39,313 nucleotides of DNA from an uncultured Clostridia bacterium (GCA_934281515.1 CAKQXG010000007.1:1-39313), one strand, 5' to 3'. Counted from the stretch's first letter, positions 7,402 through 15,216 are shown. The notes: generated by a model not told the origin, from the letters alone. A program made the numbers and translations.

Positions 7402-9303
7402 ATGAGAAAAACTATCAACATCAACCGTGGCTGGACATTTAGCGACGCACAGGGCAATAACGCCGTCAACGTCGACCTGCCGCACACATGGAACGCACTC
7501 GACGGCAACACGGGCGGCAACGACTATCTCCGCGCCGAACATGTCTACACACGCACTTTTACTCGCCCCGACGGAGAAACGATCTACGTCGAACTGAAAG
7601 GAGCCAACTCCACCGCTACTGTATACGTCAACGACAATGAAGTTGTCAAGCACCACGGCGGCTTTGCAACCTTCCGTGCCGACATCACGCAGTATCTCAA
7701 CGACGGCGACAACACGCTTGCCGTGCGCGTGGACAATGCCGCCAACGAAACCGTCTATCCGCAAACCGCCGACTTTACCTTTTTTGGCGGACTGTACCGC
7801 GACGTCAACTTGCTGTCCGTATCCGCCAATCACTTTGCGCCCGACTTTGCAGGCAAGCAAGGGTTACAAATCACACCGCGACTTGTTGACGGCAAGTGGA
7901 TCGTCACCTTTGACACACGCATTGTAGGCGACGGCAAAGCCGTGTACGAAGTATACGACGGCGATGTCTGCGTAAGCACAACCGACAGCGCAGAAATAGT
8001 AATCGACAACCCTCATTTGTGGGACGGACTTTCCGATCCGCACATGTACACAGCTGTTGCAAAGTTGTACGCAGACAACGCACAGGTTGACGAGATAAGT
8101 GACACTTTCGGACTCAGAACGTACCACATTGACCCAGACAAAGGCTTTTTCCTTAACGGCAGACCTTATCCGTTGCGCGGCGTATGTCGTCACCAGGACC
8201 GCAAGCAAATGGGTTACGCCATTACTACGGCGGAGCACGAAGAGGATATGGCTCTCATCCGCGAAGTAGGCGCCAACACCATACGCCTTGCCCACTACCA
8301 ACACGACGACTACTTCTACGACCTATGCGACAAGGCAGGTATGGTCGTGTGGGCGGAAATACCCTACATCTCCCGCCACATGCCCGACGCCAACGACAAC
8401 ACCGAGCAGCAAATCGTGGAGCTTGTAACGCAACAGCGCAACCACCCGTCCATCGTGGTGTGGGGCGTCAGCAACGAAATAACTATGTTTGGCAAGTACC
8501 GTCGCGACATGTTATGCCAACACTACAAGCTTAACGACCTGTGCCACGCCCTCGACGATACGCGACTGACAACCCTTGCGTGTTTCAGCATGTGTGCTCC
8601 GTGGGACAAAGTTGCGCACATAACCGACGTTGTCAGCTGGAACCTTTACATGGGGTGGTACTTCCCCGGATTTTGGCTAAACGACGCCTGGTTCTGGTTG
8701 TTCCGCAAGCTTTACCCCAATCGTCCCGTGGGGCTGTCGGAATACGGAGCCGAAGGTATGCCCAACCTGCACAGCGTACGTCCTCGTCGCGGCGACAACA
8801 CCGAGGAATACCAATGCATCTACCACGAGTACATGCTACGTTTCTTTGCGCGTGCACCCTACTTGTGGGCAACGCATGTGTGGAACATGTTCGACTTTGC
8901 CGCCGACGCACGCAACCAGGGCGGTGAACCGGGCATGAACCACAAGGGACTCGTCACCTACGACCGCAAAACGAAGAAAGACGTATTTTATCTCTACCAA
9001 GCTTACTGGACGACAACGCCGTTTGTACACCTTTGCGGCAAACGTTTTGTCAATCGCACGGGCAACAAGTTGAAACTGAAAGTCTACACCAACCTTCCTG
9101 AAGTTGCGTTGTACGTCAACGGCGCACAAGTTGCCGTCAAGCAATGCGACAAGGTGTGCGAGTTTGTAGTGCCGTTCTCAACCACTGCCAACGTAGAAGT
9201 ACGGGCGGGCGATTGCACCGACAGCGGCAATTTCGTACGCGTGTCAAAACCCGACAAATCCTACCGCATAACCAAAACCGACACCAAAAACTGGCAAAAG
9301 TAG
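7402..9303 (+). CDS. Glycoside hydrolase family 2 protein (beta-galactosidase/glucuronidase type)
   Basis: A 633-residue GH2 enzyme with the usual order: N-terminal sugar-binding sandwich (about 5-155), Ig-like domain (about 160-250) and TIM barrel (about 255-560), then a short C-terminal beta domain. GVCRHQD and NTIRLAHYQHDDYFYDLCD mark the barrel. Catalytic acid/base is Glu359 (WGVSNEI) and nucleophile Glu447 (LSEYGAEG). There is no signal peptide, so it should act in the cytoplasm on imported oligosaccharides. The ATG at 7402 has AAGG 9 nt upstream; an earlier in-frame ATG at 7339 lacks a ribosome site. Exact sugar specificity cannot be read from sequence. It lies next to the AraC gene and probably belongs to the same glycan-use module as GH3. 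Confidence 0.92.
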   Translation: MRKTININRGWTFSDAQGNNAVNVDLPHTWNALDGNTGGNDYLRAEHVYTRTFTRPDGETIYVELKGANSTATVYVNDNEVVKHHGGFATFRADITQYLNDGDNTLAVRVDNAANETVYPQTADFTFFGGLYRDVNLLSVSANHFAPDFAGKQGLQITPRLVDGKWIVTFDTRIVGDGKAVYEVYDGDVCVSTTDSAEIVIDNPHLWDGLSDPHMYTAVAKLYADNAQVDEISDTFGLRTYHIDPDKGFFLNGRPYPLRGVCRHQDRKQMGYAITTAEHEEDMALIREVGANTIRLAHYQHDDYFYDLCDKAGMVVWAEIPYISRHMPDANDNTEQQIVELVTQQRNHPSIVVWGVSNEITMFGKYRRDMLCQHYKLNDLCHALDDTRLTTLACFSMCAPWDKVAHITDVVSWNLYMGWYFPGFWLNDAWFWLFRKLYPNRPVGLSEYGAEGMPNLHSVRPRRGDNTEEYQCIYHEYMLRFFARAPYLWATHVWNMFDFAADARNQGGEPGMNHKGLVTYDRKTKKDVFYLYQAYWTTTPFVHLCGKRFVNRTGNKLKLKVYTNLPEVALYVNGAQVAVKQCDKVCEFVVPFSTTANVEVRAGDCTDSGNFVRVSKPDKSYRITKTDTKNWQK

Positions 9304-9368
9304 CTATTTCAGACAGCAATGCGGCGGCAAATTTGCCATGCCGACTTACTTTACAACTCAATCTACAA

Positions 9369-9408
9369 CAAAAAAAGCGTCTGCAAATTGCAAACGCTTT
9401 TTTGTTTT
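9369..9408. terminator. Bidirectional terminator between GH2 and rpsI
   Basis: AAAAAAGCGT (9371-9380) pairs with ACGCTTTTTT (9394-9403). The inner TGCA/TGCA bases extend the stem. U-runs lie on both strands, so it can serve the converging GH2 and rpsI transcripts. Confidence 0.85.
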
Positions 9409-9437
9409 GTGTTGAGTTCTTCGCCGATTCCGCGAGA

Positions 9438-9839
9438 TTATCTCTTGCTGAATTGCGGAGCTTTACGAGCTTTCTTCAAGCCGTACTTCTTTCTTTCCTT
9501 CATACGAGGATCGCGTGTAAGGAAACCGCTCTTTTTAAGTACTGCCTTGTCCTCGCCTGCAATTACAAGCGCACGGCTGATACCGTGACGGATAGCACCG
9601 GCTTGTCCCGTGTAGCCGCCACCGACAACGTTTACAAACACGTCGTACTTAGCTGCCGTTTCGGTGGCATTCAAGGGTTGACGAACGATGTACTTCAATG
9701 TGTCCAAACCAAAGTATTGGTCAATGTCGCGATCGTTGATGGTGATATTACCTGTTCCGGGCAACAGTCTTACGCGTGCGATAGACTTCTTTCTGCGGCC
9801 CGTGCCCCAAAATTGTACCTTTTTCACTGCTTTAGCCAT
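9438..9839 (-). CDS. rpsI: 30S ribosomal protein S9
   Basis: A 133-residue S9 protein of normal bacterial length. It has FWGTGRRKKSIARVRL at the start, VVGGGYTGQAGAIRHGISRAL in the middle, and the family's basic tail KKARKAPQFSKR, which in known ribosomes reaches the P-site tRNA. GGGAGGA precedes the ATG. It is 14 nt downstream of rplM, the usual L13-S9 operon order. Confidence 0.98.
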   Translation of the reverse strand: MAKAVKKVQFWGTGRRKKSIARVRLLPGTGNITINDRDIDQYFGLDTLKYIVRQPLNATETAAKYDVFVNVVGGGYTGQAGAIRHGISRALVIAGEDKAVLKKSGFLTRDPRMKERKKYGLKKARKAPQFSKR

Positions 9840-9853
9840 TGTTCAATCCTCCC

Positions 9854-10288
9854 TTATTGCAACTCAAGCACTTCGGGCTTTTGAGCCTCGTGCTTGTGTT
9901 CTGCGCCTTTGTAAACGCGAAGCTTGGTCAGCATCTTTCTGCCAAGACTGTTATGGGGAAGCATACCCTTGACGGCCTTCATCATAGCAAAATCACTGCG
10001 TTCCTTCATCAACTTGGAGTACAGCATTGTCTTGAGATGACCGGGTCTGGGCGAACGACGAACATAAGTCTTTTGGTTAAGTTTGTCGCCTGTAAGTACA
10101 ACCTTGTCGCAGTTGATAACGATGACAAAGTCACCTGTATCCACGTGCGGGGTAAATGTGGGCTTATTCTTTCCGCGAAGCACTGCGGCAACCTGGCTGG
10201 CAACACGTCCCAGCGGCTTGCCTGCGGCGTCAACGACGTACCATTTTCTTTCTACGGCTTCTTTTTTAGCCATGTAGGTCTTGATCAT
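9854..10288 (-). CDS. rplM: 50S ribosomal protein L13
   Basis: A 144-residue L13 protein. Family signatures are ERKWYVVDAAGKPLGRVAS near the N-terminus and GMLPHNSLGRKMLTKLRVY near the C-terminus. The ATG at 10288 (MIKTYMAKKEAVERKW) has AGGAG at proper distance and matches the usual L13 start; the internal Met at 10273 is less likely. It is first in the rplM-rpsI operon behind a near-consensus promoter. Confidence 0.98.
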   Translation of the reverse strand: MIKTYMAKKEAVERKWYVVDAAGKPLGRVASQVAAVLRGKNKPTFTPHVDTGDFVIVINCDKVVLTGDKLNQKTYVRRSPRPGHLKTMLYSKLMKERSDFAMMKAVKGMLPHNSLGRKMLTKLRVYKGAEHKHEAQKPEVLELQ

Positions 10289-10408
10289 TGTGTGGTTTCT
10301 CCTGATTTAAGATGGTTTGCTGTTCACGGTTGAACAATTACCGCCAGTGGAATGCGGTTTAGACAAGGCAGAGCTTAAAATACCAAGCCGAATTATTCAC
10401 AGCCTTAC
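10289..10408 (-). promoter_or_regulatory. rplM 5' leader, possible ribosomal-protein autoregulatory leader
   Basis: The roughly 115-nt leader holds small hairpins, including a perfect TGTTCA-ACCG-TGAACA stem-loop and a CCGC/GCGG stem. L13 leaders that bind L13 are known in Bacillota. I cannot confirm a match to that family by eye. Confidence 0.35.
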
Positions 10409-10409
10409 T

Positions 10410-10438
10410 ATTATACAAATAGTAGCCTTTTCTGTCAA
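10410..10438 (-). promoter_or_regulatory. Promoter of rplM-rpsI
   Basis: On the minus strand TTGACA (10438-10433), a 17-bp spacer and TATAAT (10415-10410): a consensus sigma-A promoter. Confidence 0.9.
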
Positions 10439-10534
10439 CTTTTTTTACGCAAGTTTTACAAATTGTTTGCAAAATTTCGGCAAAACTTTTGTAACCGCGA
10501 ATCAATGTATACCTACCGCCACTTTGTCAGATTA

Positions 10535-10620
10535 CACTTTTTCCCGGGGAATTTTTGTCAAACTCAACAATTTTTCTCTAGAAATTTTTGTTGCAAGCAC
10601 ACTTTTTCCTACGTAATAGG
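10535..10620. repeat. Three tandem ~34-bp A/T-rich repeats with varying palindromic cores
   Basis: Each unit reads TTTTTC, a variable core, then AAT (units 1 and 2 continue TTTTGT). The cores contain the palindromes CCCGGG (10543-10548), TCTAGA (10577-10582) and TACGTA (10610-10615), whose centres are 34 and 33 bp apart. The array lies about 100-190 bp upstream of the rplM promoter and beyond the terminator of the pilin-like gene. Otherwise I see nothing between about 10440 and 10780. Confidence 0.5.
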
Positions 10621-10777
10621 ACAGGTTTGTAACAAAGTCGGGGTCGAATGAAGGTTGCGGTTGTCCCAAAAGGTATCTCGAAACAGCATTGTTTTGCGTA
10701 TGGTCACTATGTGCGCCGACCGCGTTAGGCTTGCTTGTGTCGTGCAAAACAAAAGAAACTTGCCCCACCGTGCAGGA

Positions 10778-10812
10778 CAAAAAGAATCGCCCACCGCAAT
10801 TTGCAGTGGGCG
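10778..10812 (-). terminator. Terminator of the pilin-like gene
   Basis: On the minus strand CGCCCACTGCA pairs with TGCGGTGGGCG (10812-10788) around a 3-nt loop, followed by ATTCTTTTT. Confidence 0.85.
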
Positions 10813-10842
10813 AAAAGGGTTGCATTGTAAGTTTACGCTATG

Positions 10843-12867
10843 TTATTTTGTTGCATACGTAAAGTTTAGCGTTTTGCTTTCCCAAGAATACTCAACTGTA
10901 GACGTATACTTGGAAGTAATGTCTGTCCAAGAGTTCGTACAATCTGTTTCTATTGGAGCATATATTTTATCTGTTCCGCAACAGAACACGCTTGAACTAT
11001 TACCATTTTCTATTGTCAAAATGGCAAAGGCAGCACCTGCGTCATAGCTGCCGACACTCTGTTCCCCACAGGCTTTCTGCAAATCTTTGCAGTCTTTTAC
11101 ATAGATATTCATAGGTGCTTCTGCATTTGCAGGTTCACCCCAACATCCCAATATTGCATGAGCATAATGTGCCCCCGTAGAGTTAGCCTCTATTTCACCG
11201 CTATTTACACATGCTACAAATGTAAACTTCGCGTTGTCTTGAGGTTCATAAATATAACCCAATATTCCTGCGGCAATTGTTGATTCTTTTTCAGGAGCTT
11301 TACTTTCGTGAGATACAATTTTGCCAGCATTTACACAATTATCAAATATAGCAGTCATACTGTTAGAAACTATGCCTTGCATATCGGCAACTATACCCGC
11401 CGCAACCATTGCATGAGCCTTGCCGTCGGGCCCGACCTTTGCGGTAACGTCGGCATTGTTGGAGCAGTCTTTTATGTATGTATCTGCCATAGATTTGCCT
11501 ACAAGTCCGCCTGCGTATTGTTCGGAATTTACACTACCGGAAAGTACTTTAACGTTTTCCAACGTCAACTCGCCCGAATGGCAGTAACCGACAGCCGTAC
11601 CTACTTTGCCTTTTGCCACTACGGAAGAGTTTTCGAAAGACAAATCTTTGATAGTGACGGTAGCCGCATTTTGAATAAGTCCGCCGACTTCCGAAGAAGA
11701 ATTGAAGGTAAAGTTTTTGATCGTGTGGTTGTTACCGTTTATTGTTCCCGTAAAGTCGGTTGCGCTGCCGATACCGTCTTCCCACACCTTGCCGGACATA
11801 TCCACATCGGCTATGATGTTGAACACGCTCGTTGCTTTAACAACACTGTTGTTTACATCGTCGTTGTTGTTCCAGGCATTCTTCAACTCGTCCAAAGAAA
11901 TGTACTTGTCTGTTTCATCTAGTTGTACAACTCTTCCTGCGCCGATGTTGAGCGCTTCCTTGCCCATCTTTTCGATTTCGCCTGCTTCTGCCTTTTTAAT
12001 AGTTACATCACCTGCGTTTGTGATTTCCGTTGCGGCATAAGCATTTTCTACAACGCCGCCGTTTGTAGCGACTTCTACCGTTGCGTTGTTTTCGGGAGCG
12101 GCATACAGCAATTTGACGGAAGCGTTTTTGTTGACGACAACCTTGCCTTGTTTAAGTTGCATGTAGGAAGACGTGCCGAACTCGTAGTAGCAGTGCATTG
12201 CAACGTTGGCAACCACTTGACCTACCGTGCCGTAGTGCTTGATTGTGTCGCCGTCGTTACCTGCAATGTAGCCGTTGACCGTCAACATTGTGTCGGCGGA
12301 GTTTGTACGAATGACAATTTCCTTTGCCTTGCTTGCGCCTTGGTAAGTAATTGTTTGCACCGATGTATTGTCGCCTGCATCGAAACCGAAACCGCTAAGC
12401 GTAACAGTAGAGACGTTACCGCTTGCCAGATAAACAGAGTAGTCGGATGTGGCAGGAACTTCGTCCTTGGTTATCTTCCAATACACATATTGTTCGTCGG
12501 CGCCCACGTCCTTGGTTTTGCTGTCGGGGATGTAGTTGATTGTGCCGTCCTTGAGATACACAAAGCAGTCGTTGCGGCTGTCCCACAAAATCTCGTTGTC
12601 GACAACCTTGCTACCGATCTTTTCCACTACAAAGCCTTGTTTAGCAGTTGCGGCAAGTGCGTCGTGCATGGTGTTGTGTTGGTTGTCCACGTCCAGCGCC
12701 AGCGACTTGTTGAGACTCTCCACCAACGCTTTGTCGGCGGCTTCCTGCGCCTGCTTGATCAGTCCGCCGAACGTAGGTATCAGCACGGCGGCAAGGGTTG
12801 CAATGACTGCAATTACTATAATCAGCTCTACTATCGTAAAGCCGCGTTTATTTGTATATTTTTTCAT
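10843..12867 (-). CDS. Large type IV pilin/pseudopilin-like surface protein with GLUG-like repeats
   Basis: A 674-residue protein that starts with a class III (prepilin) signal: MKKYTNKRG, cleavage expected between Gly9 and Phe10, then FTIVELIIVIAVIATLAAVLI with the conserved Glu at mature position 5 (Glu14). A prepilin peptidase would process it, but none is in this window. The rest is far longer than a normal pilin (usually 130-200 residues) and rich in beta structure. About residues 360-560 hold GLUG-like repeats (GNNHTIKNFTF..., YAGGLVGKS) such as occur in adhesins. It may be a surface-displayed adhesin assembled by type II/IV machinery, or a pseudopilin-anchored beta-solenoid. An AAGGAGA ribosome site precedes the ATG. 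A hairpin in its leader is listed separately. Confidence 0.85.
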   Translation of the reverse strand: MKKYTNKRGFTIVELIIVIAVIATLAAVLIPTFGGLIKQAQEAADKALVESLNKSLALDVDNQHNTMHDALAATAKQGFVVEKIGSKVVDNEILWDSRNDCFVYLKDGTINYIPDSKTKDVGADEQYVYWKITKDEVPATSDYSVYLASGNVSTVTLSGFGFDAGDNTSVQTITYQGASKAKEIVIRTNSADTMLTVNGYIAGNDGDTIKHYGTVGQVVANVAMHCYYEFGTSSYMQLKQGKVVVNKNASVKLLYAAPENNATVEVATNGGVVENAYAATEITNAGDVTIKKAEAGEIEKMGKEALNIGAGRVVQLDETDKYISLDELKNAWNNNDDVNNSVVKATSVFNIIADVDMSGKVWEDGIGSATDFTGTINGNNHTIKNFTFNSSSEVGGLIQNAATVTIKDLSFENSSVVAKGKVGTAVGYCHSGELTLENVKVLSGSVNSEQYAGGLVGKSMADTYIKDCSNNADVTAKVGPDGKAHAMVAAGIVADMQGIVSNSMTAIFDNCVNAGKIVSHESKAPEKESTIAAGILGYIYEPQDNAKFTFVACVNSGEIEANSTGAHYAHAILGCWGEPANAEAPMNIYVKDCKDLQKACGEQSVGSYDAGAAFAILTIENGNSSSVFCCGTDKIYAPIETDCTNSWTDITSKYTSTVEYSWESKTLNFTYATK

Positions 12868-12896
12868 AAGAATCTCCTTGTTTGTAAAATTTGGTC

Positions 12897-12930
12897 GTCA
12901 AAAACTCGGTACGTATGCAAAATTTGCGTA
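12897..12930 (-). terminator. Hairpin with U-run between the small membrane gene and the pilin-like gene
   Basis: On the minus strand CGGTACG and CGTACCG pair around an A/T-rich loop, followed by AGTTTTTG. It is only about 30 nt before the pilin-like start codon. It could end the upstream transcript or act as an attenuator in the pilin leader. I see no strong promoter after it. Confidence 0.6.
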
Positions 12931-13002
12931 CCGCAAGACATCTCTGCCACATATCGGCAAAGACGATTTGTTTGACAATATTTGGTTATACAAACAAGAA
13001 AA

Positions 13003-13446
13003 TCAACGCAAAAGCGCGCCAAAACGATAATACAATTTGTAGTTGAAACGAGCTTCGTCGACGCCATAGGCATTGCGTACGTAGGTGTCCTGCAAATGCA
13101 GCTTGCGAGCGCGCGTTGTCTTGACCATGCGCGTGACAATCTCCGTGGTGAGACATGCGGCAATGGCTATCAGTTGCAGAATAAGAACGCTTTCCACCAC
13201 GGCACTCGGCAAAAGAAAATCTGCCGTAGCGTAGACAAACAACTCTTCCAGAGAGCGCAACAGACGGTTACCCAACAAATTGCGCAAGCCTTCGCGCACG
13301 AAGGGTATACCGGAACAAATAAACACCACAAACAACGAGCAGAAAAGCAAAATGACATGCGCAACCGCGCCCTTGTGCATTTTTTTGCGGTCAAGGACGA
13401 TGGCTATTACGACGTTTATTGCGATGTACACCAGCAAAAAAGCCAT
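13003..13446 (-). CDS. Small membrane protein of unknown function
   Basis: A 147-residue protein with three hydrophobic segments (about 2-18, 27-46 and 80-103), and a charged C-terminal part (KTTRARKLHLQDTYVRNAYG...). I do not recognise the family. AGGA lies about 10 nt upstream of the ATG, and a consensus promoter lies 143 nt upstream, which support it as a real gene. It sits just upstream of the pilin-like gene and might be cotranscribed with it if the hairpin at 12897-12930 is read through. Its leader contains an 11-base G run, which may make its expression variable. Confidence 0.65.
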   Translation of the reverse strand: MAFLLVYIAINVVIAIVLDRKKMHKGAVAHVILLFCSLFVVFICSGIPFVREGLRNLLGNRLLRSLEELFVYATADFLLPSAVVESVLILQLIAIAACLTTEIVTRMVKTTRARKLHLQDTYVRNAYGVDEARFNYKLYYRFGALLR

Positions 13447-13574
13447 TTTGTTTTTCCTCGTAGACGTGGTATAAACAACACCGTGCCGCGGTCAGACATG
13501 CCTGCGTTGAGTGCGCCGACAGATTGACCCGAACACCGTATCGATGTCTAGAGAAACGAGCTTTAAAGGGCAAG

Positions 13575-13585
13575 CCCCCCCCCCC
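13575..13585 (-). repeat. G11 homopolymer in the leader of the small membrane gene
   Basis: Eleven consecutive C on the plus strand read as G11 in the transcript, starting about +5 from the predicted start site. Such tracts slip during replication and are classic phase-variation sites in other bacteria. Here it lies between promoter and ribosome site. Confidence 0.8.
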
Positions 13586-13595
13586 TATTACATAA

Positions 13596-13624
13596 ATTAT
13601 ACAACCTTTAAACAAAAGTGTCAA
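13596..13624 (-). promoter_or_regulatory. Promoter of the small membrane gene
   Basis: TTGACA (13624-13619), a 17-bp spacer and TATAAT (13601-13596) on the minus strand: consensus, with the G tract immediately downstream. Confidence 0.88.
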
Positions 13625-13737
13625 CTACGAAACACAATATTTTTACAACATTTGCCGATTTTTGCAGATTTTGGGAAACAACGCGCCCTTTTGCCCTGTA
13701 AAACGAGGTCAACGTGACAGCAATCGCCCACGACAAA

Positions 13738-13777
13738 CAAAAAAAATCGCCCACTTTACATCCAAAGCAGGCGATTT
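13738..13777 (-). terminator. Second terminator after tRNA-Arg
   Basis: On the minus strand AAATCGCC (13777-13770) pairs with GGCGATTT (13751-13744), followed by a T run. It lies in the gap between the tRNA and the promoter of the small membrane gene. Confidence 0.65.
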
Positions 13778-13791
13778 GTAAAGATAGCAAG

Positions 13792-13822
13792 CAAAAAGCC
13801 ACAGTCGTACCCGACAGTGGCT
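13792..13822 (-). terminator. Terminator of tRNA-Arg
   Basis: AGCCACTGTCG and CGACTGTGGCT form a stem with one mismatch around GGTA, followed by TTTTG, directly after the tRNA CCA end. Confidence 0.85.
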
Positions 13823-13826
13823 TGCG

Positions 13827-13901
13827 TGGCGTTCCCGCCGGGAGTCGAACCCGAATCTAGCCCTTAGGAGGGGCTTGTTCTATCCATTGAACTACGGAAA
13901 C
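13827..13901 (-). tRNA. tRNA-Arg, anticodon CCU
   Basis: The cloverleaf can be drawn by hand. The acceptor stem is GTTTCCG/CGGGAAC with one G-T pair. The D arm has GTTC/GAAC, and the anticodon arm is AGCCC-CTCCTAA-GGGCT, giving anticodon CCT (reads AGG). The T arm is TCGGG-TTCGACT-CCCGG. Discriminator G is at 13830, and CCA is encoded at 13829-13827. It is transcribed from its own promoter and followed by terminators. No integrase gene lies beside it. Confidence 0.95.
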
Positions 13902-13902
13902 A

Positions 13903-13996
13903 CGGCATTATGCCGCCAATGACGTTCTGCAATGCGCTCCCGACAACGATAATTGAATCGTTGTCCGAGGCTTGTTTTGCATAGTGCGCATTGCCG
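13903..13996 (-). ncRNA. Folded leader of the tRNA-Arg transcript
   Basis: Between promoter and tRNA lies a nested structure. Outer arms are GCAATGCGC/GCGCATTGC (9 bp, about 13930-13938 and 13988-13996). Inner arms are GACAACGAT/ATCGTTGTC (13942-13950 and 13957-13965), and a CGGCATTATGCCG palindrome (about 13903-13915) abuts the tRNA 5' end. It could be a small RNA released by RNase P. I do not recognise its family. Confidence 0.4.
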
Positions 13997-14013
13997 TTCG
14001 TCAAACATAACAG

Positions 14014-14042
14014 ATTATAACGCTAAAAACGCTTTTTGTCAA
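14014..14042 (-). promoter_or_regulatory. Promoter of tRNA-Arg
   Basis: TTGACA (14042-14037), a 17-bp spacer and TATAAT (14019-14014) on the minus strand. Confidence 0.9.
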
Positions 14043-14079
14043 TGCTATCGGACACATTTGTCCGCCGATACAAGGCGCA

Positions 14080-14961
14080 TTACAAACGCACCTTGCAGTA
14101 TTCCGTCGGCGTTACGCCGTACAGACGTTTAAACTGCCTGTTGAAGTAGCTTATGTTGTCATAGCCGACTTTGCGTGCAGTTTCGGCAACGGGGCGAGAC
14201 ATATGCAGCAACTTTTCCGCATGGTAAAGCCGCAAACAGTTGGTGTAGTCAACCACCGTCATGCCTACATACTGCTTAAACAACTTCATAAGATAAAACT
14301 GACTGTAACCGCAAGCCTGCGCCAAATCGTCTACGGTAAACTTGTCCGTGTGGTGCGCACCTATGTAGTCCAATGCCTGTCGCGCGGCGTGCAGTCGCTT
14401 TTGTTCGGCAATATCGTTCGACGACGGGCAAGAGTGTCGGCGCAACAAAACAAGCACTTCGGTCATTGTTTCGGCAACATTGTGATCCACCGCACGCGCG
14501 TTGCATACGGCAGATACGGCGGAAGACAGTCGTCCGTCAATATCGCTGTCGGGATGTATTACGCAGGGTACGCCGCTACCGTTGAAAAACTCGGCAAACC
14601 TGTCCACGCCTACAAAATAACCGTTGCCGCCTGCCAGACGGAAGTTAAACACAAACGAGTCAAATGCTACGCTTTGCCCGTTTAAACACTCGATAGCGTG
14701 CGTGCTAAACGGTGTAAATACGCACACATCGCCTGTATGCACGGTATATTGCTCGCCGTCTCTGCGTACAATTGCCGCGCCGTCGGTTACAAGCAGTACT
14801 TCCAATTCCTCATGTCTATGCACGGGATAAAACGGATACAGATCCTTTTCGCAGGCTTTGTAGCACGCCAAAAAGACCCGTCCGTCGACAGTGCACAAAA
14901 TGGACACGGATTGCGTAGCCTTGCAGTGTGTCTCCGCAAGGCGTGTGATACCTTTGTTCAT
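14080..14961 (-). CDS. AraC-family transcriptional regulator with cupin sensor domain
   Basis: A 293-residue regulator. A cupin-like sensor occupies about residues 25-120 (HRHEELEVLLVTDG...YTVHTGDVCVFTP). The AraC DNA-binding domain occupies about 195-290, with two helix-turn-helix units (VDDLAQACGYSQFYLMKLF and VAETARKVGYDNISYFNRQF) and the usual GVTPTEYCK ending. Unlike the regulator at 6042, its tail is complete. It starts 3 nt after the stop of the FakA-like gene, so it is probably the last gene of the two-component/sirtuin operon. Its target is unknown. Confidence 0.92.
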   Translation of the reverse strand: MNKGITRLAETHCKATQSVSILCTVDGRVFLACYKACEKDLYPFYPVHRHEELEVLLVTDGAAIVRRDGEQYTVHTGDVCVFTPFSTHAIECLNGQSVAFDSFVFNFRLAGGNGYFVGVDRFAEFFNGSGVPCVIHPDSDIDGRLSSAVSAVCNARAVDHNVAETMTEVLVLLRRHSCPSSNDIAEQKRLHAARQALDYIGAHHTDKFTVDDLAQACGYSQFYLMKLFKQYVGMTVVDYTNCLRLYHAEKLLHMSRPVAETARKVGYDNISYFNRQFKRLYGVTPTEYCKVRL

Positions 14962-14964
14962 TAC

Positions 14965-15216
14965 TTACCCCTGCAAACCCCTTGATTGTCTGTCCATATC
15001 TTCAATGACAATGTCGTAGATTTCGCCAAGGCTTGCGCAGTACTCAAGCACCTTCCACGGTTCGTTGGTGTGGTAGTGAAGCTTGATCAGTTCGTCGTCG
15101 CCCACAACAAGCAGGCAGTCGCCGACAAGATTATTGTTTATGTAGTCGATGATTTTTGTGTCGCTAAGTCCTGTACCTTCCAGCAACAATTGCGTATCGT
15201 ACTTAAATTCCAACAT
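14965..15216 (-). CDS. Stand-alone FakA/YloV C-terminal-like domain
   Basis: An 83-residue protein. The stretch VVGDDELIKLHYHTNEPWKVLEY followed by LGEIYDIVIEDMDRQ is the hallmark of the C-terminal part of FakA/YloV-type (Dak phosphatase, DAK2-domain) fatty acid kinases. The ATP-binding N-terminal DAK2 domain is absent, so it cannot be a kinase alone. GGAGGT lies 6 nt before the ATG, showing a deliberate start rather than a broken gene end. It lies 33 nt after rlmD in the operon. A FakB-like DegV gene is 4 kb away on the opposite strand, so a role in fatty-acid handling or sensing is possible but inferred. Confidence 0.75.
   Translation of the reverse strand: MLEFKYDTQLLLEGTGLSDTKIIDYINNNLVGDCLLVVGDDELIKLHYHTNEPWKVLEYCASLGEIYDIVIEDMDRQSRGLQG

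Noticed and set aside
10535..10620. A short CRISPR array
   Set aside because: The repeated parts are low-complexity A/T flanks, the variable parts are only about six bases, and no cas gene is near.
13827..13901. tRNA-Arg as the attachment site of an integrated element
   Set aside because: No integrase and no second copy of the tRNA 3' end was found in the window.
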